Origin: Uranotaenia lowii
Lineage: Eukaryota; Arthropoda; Insecta; Diptera; Culicidae
Direction: 5' to 3'
Assembly: GCF_029784155.1 (NCBI RefSeq)
Contig: NC_073693.1
Coordinates: 340,025,248 to 340,089,247 of the forward strand
Length of the DNA stretch: 64,000 nt
Part shown: one piece after another, positions 1 to 12,699 of the stretch
Layout: each line of letters starts with the position of its first letter
Position numbering within the stretch: the first letter of the stretch is position 1
The notes under the pieces: generated by a model
The model's input: the letters and a program-made list of their open reading frames with translations, nothing else
Databases searched by the model: none
Told to the model about the DNA's origin: nothing
Made by a program: the position numbers and the translations under genes

Positions 1-99
1 GCTACGTTAAACCGCGATCAATCTCTACCACCTCGATGGAAGTGTTATCTGACGCTTACAAAATCAACCAAAATGCATATTTTGTAAGTAGGCGGATCT

Positions 100-640
100 T
101 CTTCTGCAGCTGCTAAGCTCCACCAAGATCGGGAAGATCAACAAAGTGTTGGATGAACTCGCTCGCCAAATTGACAGGGAAGGCCCCTGTAGTGATATTT
201 CGGTTTTCGGAAAGGGAGACCACAGTAGACGCCGTCCGAATAGGGACAGAATACGCGAAACGCACATATTGCCATTGTGACGATCGTTGTCTAAAAACGC
301 TAGCTGGGAAGCTATGGCCAAAGTGCTCCACGAGATGTGCTAGATAATAGGAAGCTTCTTTTTTTTTTTAAACCGTATTATGACCTACCAAACCAGATTA
401 CAATCTACTGTCCTAACAGCAGGTGTTCCCCAGGGTTCCATACTTGGACCTGTGCTCTGGAATGCAAAATGAGATGTTAACGCTGAAACTGCCAACAGGC
501 GTGTAGATAGTCAGATTTGAAGACGATATCATGCTTATGAACACCGGCGAAACAATCGAGGAGGTAGAAGCACTTGCAACGGTGTCTGCACACGGGAAAA
601 AATATATAGATTTATCAGCCAAATTACGCGTCTACAGGAA
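100..640 (+). pseudogene. Degraded non-LTR retrotransposon reverse transcriptase fragment
   Basis: A short stretch at about 411-459 translates to TAGVPQGSILGPVLW, the conserved reverse transcriptase block around the PQG motif of Jockey, I and R1 type LINEs. Downstream in a shifted frame (about 515-585) an ADDI-like remnant and GETIEEVEALATVSA follow, matching the region around and after the catalytic YADD box. Stop codons and frame changes separate the blocks, so this is an inactive relic. The sequence before 400 has no recognisable motif. The exact clade cannot be assigned from so little sequence. Confidence 0.45.
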
Positions 641-756
641 CATAAATATGATTGTTTGGTTCTAACCCGAAAATACGATCAAGCCAAACATCAGATTATG
701 CGCAGATGCCATGAAAAGACATATGACTAAACTAGCGATTAGAGATGAACCGACTA

Positions 757-850
757 GTGGTATTCGGCGAACAGCCGAATACCGAAAATTGACCTTTTCA
801 ACTATTCGGCCAAACGAATATTCGGCCGAATGTTCGGTCGAATATTTTTT
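757..850. repeat. Cluster of ATTCGGC-type palindromic motifs
   Basis: About 90 bases hold repeated direct and inverted copies of ATTCGGC/GCCGAAT, including the self-complementary ATTCGGCCGAAT. It looks like the end of an old DNA transposon with internal inverted motifs. No partner end or target duplication was found. Confidence 0.4.
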
Positions 851-929
851 CGAGTTTTTAATAAAAATAAAGGCGGGGTTGGAAAAGTACGACAACAGTT
901 CGAAAAATATGCGCTTTATTTACGTTTTC

Positions 930-1619
930 TGATGAAATATCTCAGTTATTTGATGGCCAACTTTAACAAAATAACGTAGAATATAGCTAAAGGTCTGTGT
1001 TTATATGTTTTATAATTTCGGAAAAATTGGTTGAAATTTGTAAAAACTAGAACTGAATAAGTAGTGAAAGTCTAATTCCTTAGCCCCTGTGCTTGCGCAA
1101 TTAAAAAAATATGGGCATAAAAAATCTATAAAGTTTTTCAACAAAATCAACAAAAGTTGATTGTAATCATCAAAGCTTCTGTACATTTTTATCGAAAAAA
1201 TGGGAACTAGAGAGTTCATTAGGCATCCTGGTTTTGCCTAGGTTTTCTAGATTCAGAAAAACAATACTTATGGAAAAAATTAAATTCTCCAAGTTTTAGA
1301 AAATTAAAATGAAAAAGCCATCCTTGCTTTTCCCATAGGCTGACTGCAATACAGATCCCTCGTTACGTAACTGATTCCAGAATGCCAGTAAACAAACATT
1401 TGACGAAGATGACAGAAACCCATAACTTAGGACAATCCAAAGTTTTCTTCTTTCTCACCTAAAAAACAAAGAAATCCCGATCCAACCGGTTGTAGTTAAG
1501 TTGTTAATTTTCCTTTCCTCGGCCTGATGATCGTTGTTTCTTATTGCTCTCGCATGTGCTTCGCCCATTCGACAGAATCCGGTAGCAGTTTTTAACCATT
1601 TTTTGTTCATTTCTTCCAG
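930..1619. other. No gene recognised
   Basis: AT-rich sequence with no coherent reading frame. The last 100 bases lead into a pyrimidine tract and AG that could be a splice acceptor at 1618-1619. Confidence 0.5.
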
Positions 1620-1670
1620 CATCTTATCACCAAGTCAACCTCGCAATGCAATGCTGTGGCAACAAATCAC
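1620..1670 (+). other. Candidate small host exon with start codon
   Basis: A 51-bp segment is framed by a pyrimidine-rich acceptor ending TTCTTCCAG and a near-consensus donor GTAAGT. An ATG at 1646 opens a frame reading MQCCGNKS and leaves one base, so the donor is phase 1. Candidate downstream exons at 2456 and 16479 both accept phase 1. The gene is not recognised. The short length makes a chance origin possible. Confidence 0.3.
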
Positions 1671-2455
1671 GTAAGTTGTTACTTTTTGTGGTGATCAACT
1701 AACAGCTCAAAGATAAGATTCTCGTCAACACCTCGGCCAACCTCAATTTCGTTTGGGTTTGTCAGTTTTGCACAAACTAGACTCCCATTGAGGGCTACGT
1801 AAAAAAACGGGCCAAACAGCGCCGCGATCAATGCCATGGTCAAATCAATTTCCCATAGTTAGATGTTGGTTTTTTTTCGAGATCGTCGTTCTTATCACAT
1901 GCGCCTCCACCAAAATAAAACGGGGAGGTTCAACCGGATTGCGTGAGCAGCCCCTTACTTAGAGAAACATGACACGTCCATCATTGTGGGGCACCAGGCG
2001 AATTCGCCATTTTAACAACTGGTGATCATCCCTCCCCAGCTGCCGAGCGAGAGTGACCAGTTGCAAGTGGAACCGGATATTTGCATATTTCCCAGGTTAA
2101 GCGGTGTCCATTGCATGATAATGACCAGTTCCTCTAAGCTGCAAGCCGCCTCCTCCGAGTGGAGATTGTGGGGTGTCTTCTACTTGTTTACCCCTCTCTG
2201 AGCTTTGATTGAGTTCCCTCAAGTAGATGATGGCGATGATGATGGCTAATGAATTGCCGCGGAAGGGTAATTAGCACCCTCTTCTAAGTGCACACACTCT
2301 GAGCACCGAAAGGGGATGATTATTATTCGCGATGGACTTGAGTGTGGGTTCTGTGTAGTGCTGTTGTGCATCACTAGTTAATTCTAGGCCCCAATATCTG
2401 AGTCGCGATCGTCGCCGGGTTTGTTGTATTTTTTTTTTTTGTTTATTTGTTTCAG

Positions 2456-2657
2456 TTAGAGTATTTGCATCGGTGTCGTTACATCAACAACTGAATGAGC
2501 GAGCAAACGATTGGCAAGGTTTGGCGGGGCCTGAGCTGCTGCGCGTGGAATGCGTGTCAGTAGCACGTGGCCTCAACCGGTCGATGCCGATGGGGGAGGG
2601 CAGCCAGTCGACCGACAATTTTCGATGGGGGGGTGCGTGTTCCAAATGCTCGTGAAG
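2456..2657 (+). other. Candidate host exon, possibly 5' untranslated or leader
   Basis: A strong acceptor (a long T tract ending TTTGTTTCAG) at 2455 and a donor (GAAG then GTAAGA) at 2658 delimit 202 bp. The phase that would follow the exon at 1620-1670 is open from the acceptor to a TGA at 2653-2655, two bases before the donor. A stop so close to a donor argues against simple coding use. A separate ATG at 2648 (MLVK, then the donor in phase 0) offers a different start. Most likely a 5' untranslated exon of a gene whose body lies outside what can be recognised here. Confidence 0.3.
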
Positions 2658-4004
2658 GTAAGAATGGTTGTTAGAAGTTTAAGTCAACAAAATATATTGT
2701 GATTTATGCTTGACTACGCTCATCGGCAATTCAATGACGAGTTGATAGAAAAAGTCACATTCAGTTTCATTCACTACGTTGGGTGATTAATAGGTTTCGA
2801 GGTAATTTTATGCTAAAGTTGATGAATGAAGATGTCATATGGGCTGCAACAATTTGTCAACACGTCTATTCATTCAATGTTCGCGCGACAAACGTACACT
2901 TCATTTCAAGGAAATTGAATCTATTTAAAATGGTTAACTCATTCGTTATTCCGAGCATTTTGTTGGTAATTCGATAATTAGTGGGACACATTTCATTTAG
3001 AATTTAGCAAATTTGACATCGTAGCACAGATGAACAGATGTACAAGCTCTAATAAAAAATCTCCAGAAACTTGTGTAATATTTCCTGTGCTCTCTTTTAA
3101 AGAAGCCGTTAAAAAATGACGCAAAACAATGCGATCTATTGCTTGATTTGTAACTTTTGAACGGCGCAATAGATGGCACTGTTTCTAGATAGCTCTTTTG
3201 AAAGTAAGAATTTTTCGAAATGGCGCAATGGTATTTAAACTTATAATGAAATAAACTTAAATACAATTAGATGAATTGCTCTTTATAATTAGATGAACCA
3301 CGGATGACCTCAAGCTGAGTAATAATGCACCATTATAATTTTTTCACTAGAGAGACTGAAGAAATAACAAACAGCAGTACAAGCATGAATTACAAAATTT
3401 CAAATGCTTTTCTTTAAACAAGACGAATCACTTTTGAAGTACCTCATTCTAAGAAGAGCGTAATTATACATGATTTAACATCGTAGTTAGAAGGACGTCT
3501 TCAATATACTCACAACAAGGTAAATTTTGTCTGGTTCATTTTACCTTGATTCTTTTTACTTAAGAGACTAACTAACAACTTTAAGCAAGCCAAGCGAACC
3601 AGTTATTTTATCCAGTTGAGCTTAAAATTCATAATACAACGAAGCAATGATTCTAGGCTTCTCTGAGCGAGCATTTTCACGTATCATACCTGTTTCTATT
3701 AAGGCTTCATGCTAGTTTGAAGCAACTAGAAAAACAGCTTTAAGCTAAAAATTTTGATAACGCAAATCATAAATATCTTACGAATCTTCAACATCAATTT
3801 GCTCGAAACTCGTTAATACGTAATACGACCTTTTCATAACTGACTAATAGTTTTTTAATTTGTTTTGTTTACATTGTTTTTTCTTCTTGACAGTTCTCTA
3901 TGGTGTCCTTGGAGACATCTGGTGGCTCAACCAATAACATAAAATTGATTCAAAACGTTAGTCGGGACTCCACACACTTTTCAAGGCTCAGCTTGTACAT
4001 TTGT
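2658..4004. other. No gene recognised
   Basis: AT-rich sequence, read on both strands, without a coherent frame or repeat structure. Could be intron if the exon at 2456-2657 is real. Confidence 0.5.
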
Positions 4005-5690
4005 TCATCTGTGATCGTAGCGCTGCAGGCGGTATTCTGGAAGGGCTCCACGGTACGTACGTTCCAATATGGTCATACCATCTACCAGAGCTGCGGAACA
4101 CACACGAGCTTGAAACAGCTTTTATAGTGATGGGAAAGATGCAAAAGCGCATGATCGGGTGGTGGCCGATCAACTCCCGAATGTGCCGGTTGAGAATCAA
4201 GGGCCGGTTCTTCAACATCAGCATCATCAACGTGCACAGCCTCATCTTGGAAGTACCGGTGACGACAAAGATGAATTTTACGCGCAGCTGGAGCGTGAAT
4301 ACGACCGTTGCCCAAAACATGATATCAAGATCGTCATCGGGGATTTTAATGCTCAGGTCGGCCAGGAGGAGGAATTCAAACCGACAATTGGAAGGTTCAG
4401 TGCGCAACAGCTGACCAACGAAACCGGCCTAAGGCTCATAGATTTCGCCGCCCCCAAACGAATGGCCGTACGAAGTACCTTTTTCCAGCCGGCAGCGCAG
4501 TGGTCGAGCTTGACGAAGTCCCTCTTGAGGACTTTTGGGATACCGTCAAGACAGCCATCAACAGCGTTTTGGAGATATTCAACGAACATGAGTGAACGAG
4601 TGGTTTGACGAGGAGTGTAGAAAATTGATGAATGAAGAGAACGCCGCGCGGAAAACAGTAGTGCAAAAAAAAAACTCTCGTCGAAACGTGGGAAATCGCC
4701 GTAAGCGGAAGAGGCAGCGAGTCTTAATTTTCCAGGAGAAAATGCGCCGTCTGGAGGAGGAGGAGCTCGTGGAGATGCATCGTCCCAAGAAACACAGAGG
4801 TTCTATCAGAAACTCATCGCATCCCGCAAAGGTATTGTGCCGCAAGCCAAAATGTGCCGGGATAAGGACGGACGCATCCTGACGAAAAATCGTGAGGTGA
4901 TCAAAAGGTTGAAGCAGCACTTCGATGAACACCTGAACGGCGCACATGCAGGAGATCAGGAAGGTGGGGGAAGGTTCATTGCCGGCGTAGCTCCCGATGT
5001 AGAGGAGCCACTCCGAACGATGAGTGGACTTCAAGAAGCCATTCGCCAGCCGAATAGTAACAATTCGGCTGGAGAGGGTGGCATCGCAGGTTATATGCCC
5101 CAACTACAAGAAGGTCGTCAAATTGGATTGTGAGAAGCGAGCAATCACTGTCCTCAATGCCGCTTGAAAAAGTGCTATCCCAAATCCTACTCTGCCGCTT
5201 AACGCTACAATCAAACATATTTAGTGTGAAGTCATCAGATCTTTGCGGGGCACGATTTTTAACAGATCTGCTTTGCCGACGACATTGATATAGTCTGCAG
5301 ATCATCTGCGGCGTTGGAGAAAATCTACCGCAAACGGAGCATAAAAGATTGGGTTCATGATTAATACGTTCAAGACGAAGTATGTATATGCTGGCCTGCG
5401 GATCCCAGACCGACCGAGCTCGCTTGTTAACAGTAATAAAAAGGTCACGATCGACGGCTACGAGCTGGAGATAGTCGAATACTTTGTCTATCTTGGCTCA
5501 AGGTGACTGCTGAAAATGGCACCAGCCGTGGAATCCGGCGGCAAATGATCATCGGAAGTCGTTCCTGCTACGGACTCCACAAGCAACTAATTACGGTCGA
5601 GAAGACTTAGCCCTCGCATGAAGTGTAACCTGTAAATGACGCTTATTACATGACCGGTTGTTCTCTACGGGCACGAGACATGGATATTGC
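4005..5690 (+). pseudogene. Degenerate RTE-type non-LTR retrotransposon copy
   Basis: This is a broken relative of the better preserved element at 41905-45250. Endonuclease blocks are readable at about 4005-4500 (GDFNAQVG, NETGLRLIDFAAPKRMAV). The linker region follows at about 4592-4960, then scattered reverse transcriptase pieces to 5690. The catalytic box at about 5273-5290 still reads FADDIDIV. Several frameshifts and internal deletions are visible, so no protein can be made. The 5' end begins abruptly inside the endonuclease. Confidence 0.8.
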
Positions 5691-6608
5691 TTTTTGGTTC
5701 ATTCCAACCCGAGTAGGCTAGTGATAAAATTGCAAACTTAGACAATTGAGTGATGATATTTAGTCACCGGACATTTTGTGCTGCTGAGACGTTCCAATTG
5801 TGTAAGAGCGTGATCTTTTTGGTACAAGGAAGGAGAACAAAGCGCTGTACATGTAGAGGATCGCCATCGCGGATTCGTGGAGCAGCATCCAGCCGCTAGT
5901 GATTGGTCCTAGAGAGGTAGAATTCAATGGTTCCCAAGACCTTCGGACGGTTTTTTAAACGGATTGTTATATATTTTAGCAAAGAATAAGATGCGCATGT
6001 CTGTGGTTGTTGGTGTGTGGTTGAATTGAAACTATTTGTGGTCTAAAATAAAATTTAGATTCAGAAAGCATTTCGGGTAGTTCAATAAATTAATTTAGGC
6101 AATTTCCTTAAGGTATTTATAATTTTCGACTTAAGTTGTTGATTCCACTTTGGCTGTCTAGTCGCGAATCCCTGCCATGGTCGGGTTTTTTGTGAATCGT
6201 CGAGCGATTTGAGTCAGTATCGGTATTCTTAAATCGGTCAGAAGAATGTGTTTGGATTCTAATGAATCATATAAGCGTAAGCGTAAGTTTTGGTCAGAAT
6301 TGGTACATTTTGGTACAGATTGAGTGAGTAATTTCTCAGACGAATCGCGTACGGTGAATTTTTGTACTTTTTCACATGAGAAAGTGTAAATTTGCTTGAA
6401 AAATGGAAGAATACAATATTCTCAAGAAGCAAGAGCGTCAGTTGAGAACTTCCATTAACACTAAACATACCGGCACTTTGTATATACCTATTTATACCGC
6501 CGGGGGGGCGTGACAATGACGATCCGGAGCCAACGTCTTCACCTGGTCTCAGTCAAGATTCTAGTCGACAGTTCAGATTTCAGCAGTTAGGCTTCGCCGC
6601 CACGAGTT
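5691..6608. other. No gene recognised, ends at assembly gap
   Basis: No supported frame or repeat before the run of N bases. Confidence 0.5.
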
Positions 6609-7108
6609 NNNNNNNNNNNNNNNNNNNNNNNNNNNNNNNNNNNNNNNNNNNNNNNNNNNNNNNNNNNNNNNNNNNNNNNNNNNNNNNNNNNNNNNNNNNN
6701 NNNNNNNNNNNNNNNNNNNNNNNNNNNNNNNNNNNNNNNNNNNNNNNNNNNNNNNNNNNNNNNNNNNNNNNNNNNNNNNNNNNNNNNNNNNNNNNNNNNN
6801 NNNNNNNNNNNNNNNNNNNNNNNNNNNNNNNNNNNNNNNNNNNNNNNNNNNNNNNNNNNNNNNNNNNNNNNNNNNNNNNNNNNNNNNNNNNNNNNNNNNN
6901 NNNNNNNNNNNNNNNNNNNNNNNNNNNNNNNNNNNNNNNNNNNNNNNNNNNNNNNNNNNNNNNNNNNNNNNNNNNNNNNNNNNNNNNNNNNNNNNNNNNN
7001 NNNNNNNNNNNNNNNNNNNNNNNNNNNNNNNNNNNNNNNNNNNNNNNNNNNNNNNNNNNNNNNNNNNNNNNNNNNNNNNNNNNNNNNNNNNNNNNNNNNN
7101 NNNNNNNN
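6609..7108. other. Assembly gap of 500 N
   Basis: Exactly 500 undetermined bases, the usual placeholder for a scaffold join of unknown size. Order and distance across this point are not established by sequence. Confidence 0.99.
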
Positions 7109-7599
7109 CGTTATGATTGCTGATTATGAAATTACTAATATTTATCCAAAAACTAATATTTATCAAACAATTGTCTGAAGAAAAGAGCAAAAATAATTAA
7201 TTTTCTCTTATTAGCGTTATTAGCGTTGAGACAAAGTTGTACAATTTTCTTCTTATGTCTGCTATAAATTGTGAAATGGGAACAAACATGACCAAAATAG
7301 TCAATTAGCATTCTATCTTGGGGTTTTGTTCGATTTTTATACAAGGATTAGGGCTTCCTGAATAAAAGATCTCTCCCAAGTCTCCCCTAACTTCAGAAAA
7401 ATCGCATTTTTTTACTACCACGAAAATGCTTCTAGTTCATCAACGGGTTCAAGTATCGTTCTAATTTTTGAAGCATAGAAACTTGAAGTTACAAGCTGTC
7501 AGAAAATGTCAAAGACGGCGAGTTACTATTTTTTTCCAAAAAGATATGGTGAAAATAAGAAAAGGGGATCAAGTATCCCCACTCTCCCCTATATATTCC

Positions 7600-7782
7600 T
7601 CACTTAATTCGGGAATCCAGAAGTCCGTACCCGGCGAAATGGCACAGATGTTCGACATCAAAGCAAATGACCGTCACTGTCCTCAGTGTCAAAGCCATGG
7701 CCTTCAGGTATTCGGACCAGAGGTAGATTAAATCGTTCCGGACCCTTCTTTCGGAGATGCGACCAACCGGCAGTAGCATAAC
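7600..7782 (-). other. Candidate terminal exon on the minus strand
   Basis: Read on the minus strand, a T-rich tract ending TTCTTTTTCAG at 7783 precedes an open segment. One frame (VMLLPVGRISERRVRNDLIY...) stays open to a stop at 7600. A second frame contains RFNLPLVRIPEGHGFDTED before its own stop. The segment is more GC-rich than its surroundings, as expected of coding DNA. No family is recognised and no upstream exon was found. Confidence 0.22.
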
Positions 7783-8386
7783 CTGAAAAAGAAAAAAAAA
7801 ATAATAATATTTCGATGTAATTTTTTGTTCGTTTTTTCGGAGTAGATTTTCCACAACCGTGGTCTGGTGTTCCCCCGGCAGGTTTTCATACCTCACTGAA
7901 AATGAAACTGAAACTGAAACACTGCATGAACACTTTTGGAAATGGTTCGAGATCAATTTTACGCTTGAAAAAATTGAAAACGAGTCGATCATATCCATTA
8001 TTCACTTTATCTGATAATGCAATTTTTAATATGAACGTGAGAGTATCGTTTTAATAGTTTTAGAGCCAAGGTATGATGAAATAGTAACATTTACAGAAAA
8101 CTTCACTATTTCAACAACCGTTGATATATCGTGATAACTATTTGAGATATGGATTTTTGTATGCGGGAAGCCGATGGTTTCTGTTTGTAGGCATCCCTTA
8201 CCTTTTTCTCGTTAGCAGGACTTACAGGACCATCTTCAAATGTACAATGTTCAACATATTTTTGAAGGCTGTCCGTTCTCTTCTCTGGAGTGAGACCACG
8301 CATTTTGAAATGTAATCACAAATTAAAATTTAGTTTAATTTAATGTTAACATTAAATGTTTCTTTGATGTTATCACATACAGAAAG

Positions 8387-8394
8387 GTGTAAAC
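8387..8394. repeat. Left target-site duplication of hAT element
   Basis: GTGTAAAC directly before the element, repeated exactly at 9724-9731. Eight bases is the duplication length made by hAT transposases. Confidence 0.85.
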
Positions 8395-9723
8395 CATAGG
8401 TGGCCAACATTTTCAACAGACGGGCCAAATTTTAGAAATGAGATTGACTGGCGGGCCAAAAATCAAATAGTTTTGGAGTATTCAAAGAAAACATATAATA
8501 ACAAATTTTTAAAAACGCTTTAGAAAAACATTTGCCTAGGTATTATCGAGTATAGTTTTTATGTTACTTGCATATTTTTACAAATTTTACTCCATTTGAA
8601 AAATAGTAGAAATATAATGCAAAAAGAGATAAATTATCTCTTCCAACCTAGGTATTTACGTCAATCTTTTCGAGAGATTTAAATCCTCCTCGGTTTATCC
8701 ATCCCAGAAATGTCAAATCGAGTGACTACAATGGACATTAAATCAATTTTATGGTTTCCAAATATAAAGAAATTACCGCCCATTTTCCAAAGTTTTCAAG
8801 TTCACCGTTCTCCTCAGGAAAATTTGATAAACAAATTAAAAAAAAAGATCGCAGAATGGAATTGTTAAAAAAAAGTAATGTTCACTAGCTTTTGACATTT
8901 AAAAGAATAGTATGTTTGACGAACTTTAGTTATAGAAATCATAAATAATATTGATTTTTAAAAGTTCTAACCTCAACATCATCTCAACCCAACTCTTTTC
9001 AAATTTTTCAGTATCTCGATTTGACAAGTGTATTGGGAAAGCCTTTTATAAACAGCATGAATACAAATTTCAATGTTTTATAATTATTGCTCCTTTTTAA
9101 AGTAAAAGTTTTGCTAAAAAAAGTCGTTTACGCACCAATTATAATATATTTGGATTTGGTTTGATGTTCATAAATGTACCCTATTCTGATAAAGCTAAGA
9201 AAAAAATTCCAAATTTTAAAAATTTACAGAGCAAAATTTCGATATTTTACATAAATTACAAAAGTTGTAGAATTCAAGTTATAAAAAATAGTTGAAGTTG
9301 TTGTAAAAGAATAATATGAATTATGATGTTGATATGATTCGATGATTTTTTTTACGGTTTTCAAACGATTTCAATAGATCTTACTATCTTTCTGAGGCTA
9401 TACAAACTCTACAATATTGAAACTAGAACAATTTTGATATTTCAAAAATTGTTATTGTAATTCTTTGTTCATTCAGTGGCGGTAACTTTTTTTTTTGTAA
9501 AATTATATGAGGCCCTCAGATCCGAAACGGTATAAGTGCAAAAATGATCGATTTTGAGAAAATAATGAAGGAAGAAACGATTCTCAATGATTCAAATTAT
9601 ATTTGGTATTTTATTTATTTGTTCAATTCCTTAAACATTGTTTTTCCAAAAAGGGCTTCGCGGGCCACAAAAAGTTGGTCGCGGGCCACATGTGGCCCGC
9701 GAGTCATGGTTTAGCCACCCATG
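8395..9723. mobile_element. Non-autonomous hAT element
   Basis: The 1,329-bp element starts CATAGGTGGCCAACATTTTC and ends, on the opposite strand, with CATGGGTGGCTAAACC. The subterminal regions carry inverted GGGCCA motifs (ACGGGCCAAATTTTAG on the left, several GCGGGCCAC on the right). An 8-bp perfect duplication GTGTAAAC flanks it. CA(G/T)NGGTGGCCAA ends with 8-bp duplications are characteristic of hAT elements. The interior is AT-rich and codes for nothing recognisable, so transposase must have come from elsewhere. The perfect duplication suggests a moderately recent insertion. Confidence 0.88.
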
Positions 9724-9731
9724 GTGTAAAC
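9724..9731. repeat. Right target-site duplication of hAT element
   Basis: GTGTAAAC, identical to 8387-8394. Confidence 0.85.
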
Positions 9732-12365
9732 AAAAGAACGCAGCCAGTAGAATTCGAAAAAAATCGATTCGAAATCACCGTTAACATTAGGTATTCTTAT
9801 AATTTCTGAAACAGTCTATAATCTGCTTGTTTTCAAACGTTCACCATCTTGTTTTTATAAAGAAAATATAAAATTTTTGTTACCATTTAAAAATTTAGAA
9901 AAAGATAGTGTACGTACAGAGTTGCTCGATTGTCTAAATTTCAAAAATATTTTGATCAATTGAGATCTTAGGAGCTCTACTAGAAATTTTCTTTTTATTT
10001 TTCAAACAAAGTAGGGGAAAGGTTTCCTAAATGGCCTATCGGGTTAAATGCACCTACGGCCGTTTGACGAAATGGCTAACAAGACAACATATCTTATCAA
10101 TGCATTTTGAGGGTGATACGCTTTGAACATAAGGCAAGAAAGAATTTTCTGAATAAACCAACACAAAAAGGATTAAAAATTCATACAAGGTTTTGATACC
10201 TTTTGATGTGATATTTTGACTTTTAAAAATTATACGTGAAGAAGCTCAACACAAAAATTTAGGTGATTTTTGTTTCTTGTTCAAACGAACCTCAGAAGAC
10301 AATCAAATTTAAGCTTTTATGATGGTTTCATAATGATTGGAAAGTGGAATAAGAGAGTTTTTTTGTATGCCCCCATCATGTTTGTAAAATGCCGCTATCC
10401 TAAAATAACAGGTTAAAAAGAACAAATATATGAGTTTTATCTTAAAAACTTCGAATTTAAGCTCTAGTAAACACCTTTAGAGCGAATTGAATATCTCAAA
10501 ACAGATTTGGTAGAGTTTTTCTTATGGATGAACAACCCTAACTTTTGTTTTATTCTATAAAATAATAAAAGAAATAGATTTTTATAAAACTTCAGCTTTG
10601 TCGTATAAAAGTTATTAGTTTCTAGCATTTCCAATGAAATTTTACGAAAATACTGCCAAAAAAACAGAAATTTTGACTAAAACATAAAAAGGCGCATTTA
10701 GCCCGCACGGTTTGAGGTTCGGCAAACTGAAGGAGATTTCAACATAAAAATTACTCCAATGTATAGAAAACAGATGTCTGCTCATGTGTATATAGTTTTT
10801 GTACACATATTCGATGTAATATTTGTTTAAATCAGTATTCTGCTTAATAGGCGCGTATAGCCCGCTTATCCCTTAGGCATAAAGTTTATATCAACTTACG
10901 ACCTCTTTCGTGTTAAACTTTGATATTGTGATAGAAAAATTCAATTGCTTTTGATATTTTCCATACAATCATCCGTCCAAAAAAGAATGAAATTCCTCTT
11001 GAGTGGAAATCATTTTCAACCATGCATCATTTTTTTATCGTGTTCGATTTTGACGAAAGTTGGCCTAAGTCAAACATTTTTTCATACTAAGTCGAATTTT
11101 ACAACCCATTTGATATATCGTGTAAATTGTTTAATCAAGTATGTGTTTGTTTTGATTATAATATAAGTAAAGATAGTTTTAAGCATAGATTAAGAAATCA
11201 GTCGGAATGATATTAAGTTGTCGAAGACCGTGAACAATAAATAAAATAAATAAATATTTTTTCATATTTTTGCCAAATTGCAAATTTTTACAATACAAAT
11301 TGCCAATAATACAGCGAATTCACTGAATCAAACTAAAATTTCCCTTTTTTACGGGAATAGCTATAAATTTTTTCCATTCATTGAACAGGTTTCAAATTTT
11401 GAGGAGCGTTAGTTGGATAGTTGAACTAGATTATGTAGTAATTTCTAGGAAAAGTTACCAGTGAGAGAGAATTGGCAGCTTGTCAAAGTTAGAAGAAAGT
11501 GCATTGTTTCACGCGATTTCATTTTTTTTAACGCATGTTCGTTGCGCATGGAAATTTTATATTGTTATTTGATTTCCGAGTTGCTCCTTGAACCTTCCTT
11601 AAGGCCCTCAAATTTCAAGGCCACACCCTTCCTTGAAGCTCGCAACGCCCCTAGTGGGGTGCTAGGGTTCACTTCGAAAACCACTAAAATAACATTGGTC
11701 CTTTAAGAGCCTTAAATATAAGGTAGATAAGGGTGTTGCAAAAATCGTTCAATTTAGGCACATGCACCAAAAACGTAACGTGCCAAAATCGAGCGAGGTC
11801 TATATTGAACTTTTTCTGGTTAGGTGAGCGGAAGATTCATCATGAAAAAAGTGGGTTTTTTTTTTCAGTACAATCCTTCCTAAATTGGATAATTACATGT
11901 GTGCTGAAAAAAACGAGTTTGGCAAGCAGTTACATACACAATTTTTTACAAATTCGAAATATTTCCTTAGAAATACATTATTTACCATGAAAAAAGCACA
12001 TCTTACCAAATAGCCACGTGTGAGCGGCCTGAAAATTGCTAATTAAGTAGGTCGTGGCAAAAAGTCCATTATGCAATTCTGTGTTAAAAAGTGGACACTG
12101 AAAACAGTTAAAAATTAAAAATACATAATACCCATGGTTGCTTTCATTATTCGTGTTTGTATCTCAAAACTATTTAAAAATAGCGTGTTGTTCATGTGAT
12201 GTTGTTATTTCGCCAAAGTCGAGTCAATCAAAAACAAAGCCAGGTCAAGCAAATCGATTACAAGGTGCTGGCTGATACCAAATGCCCAACTGACCGCTGA
12301 TCACTTACTCCACATTTTTTATGGTTCTTAGATTCAAAATGTAGTATTTTCAACAACTTCTCAAG
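9732..12365. other. Non-coding region, possible diverged repeat
   Basis: No coherent gene. Around 10012-10876 there are inward-facing motifs (AGGGGAAAGG with GGCC near the left, GGCGCGTATAGCCCGCTTAT near the right) that could be the worn ends of an old MITE. The match is too poor to call. Confidence 0.4.
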
Positions 12366-12437
12366 TCCCATATTGTCTAGTGGTTAGGATATCCGGCTCT
12401 CACCCGGAAGGCCCGGGTTCGATTCCCGGTATGGGAA
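12366..12437 (+). tRNA. tRNA-Glu (CTC)
   Basis: Complete 72-nt cloverleaf. The acceptor stem is TCCCATA paired with TATGGGA. The D arm contains the A box TGTCTAGTGGTTAGGATATC. The anticodon stem TCCGG/CCGGA encloses loop CTCTCAC, giving anticodon CTC. The T arm holds the B box GGTTCGATTCC. No intron. Read by RNA polymerase III, with the promoter inside the gene. An identical copy lies 1 kb away in the opposite orientation. Confidence 0.97.
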
Positions 12438-12699
12438 GCTTTTTGTTGTTGGCAAGTAGTGGGCACTCGATTCAAGAATTTCAACTATTATGCGCAAGAT
12501 CATCTGCGATTTATTACCTACACTTAAATATTAGATGTCAAACAGAACAAAACTAATATGATTCTAATTATGATTGCAATGTGATTTTAAAGTTTTTAAA
12601 AATAGTTTCTCTTTAAAATTACAAAACAGTTATAAAATGCATGTAATTCTTAGAGAGCAAACATGGACGTTAAGGAAAAAAATATGAATCCGGAAGTTC

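Noticed and set aside
6573..7190. Open frame running through the N block
   Set aside because: It consists almost entirely of undetermined bases.
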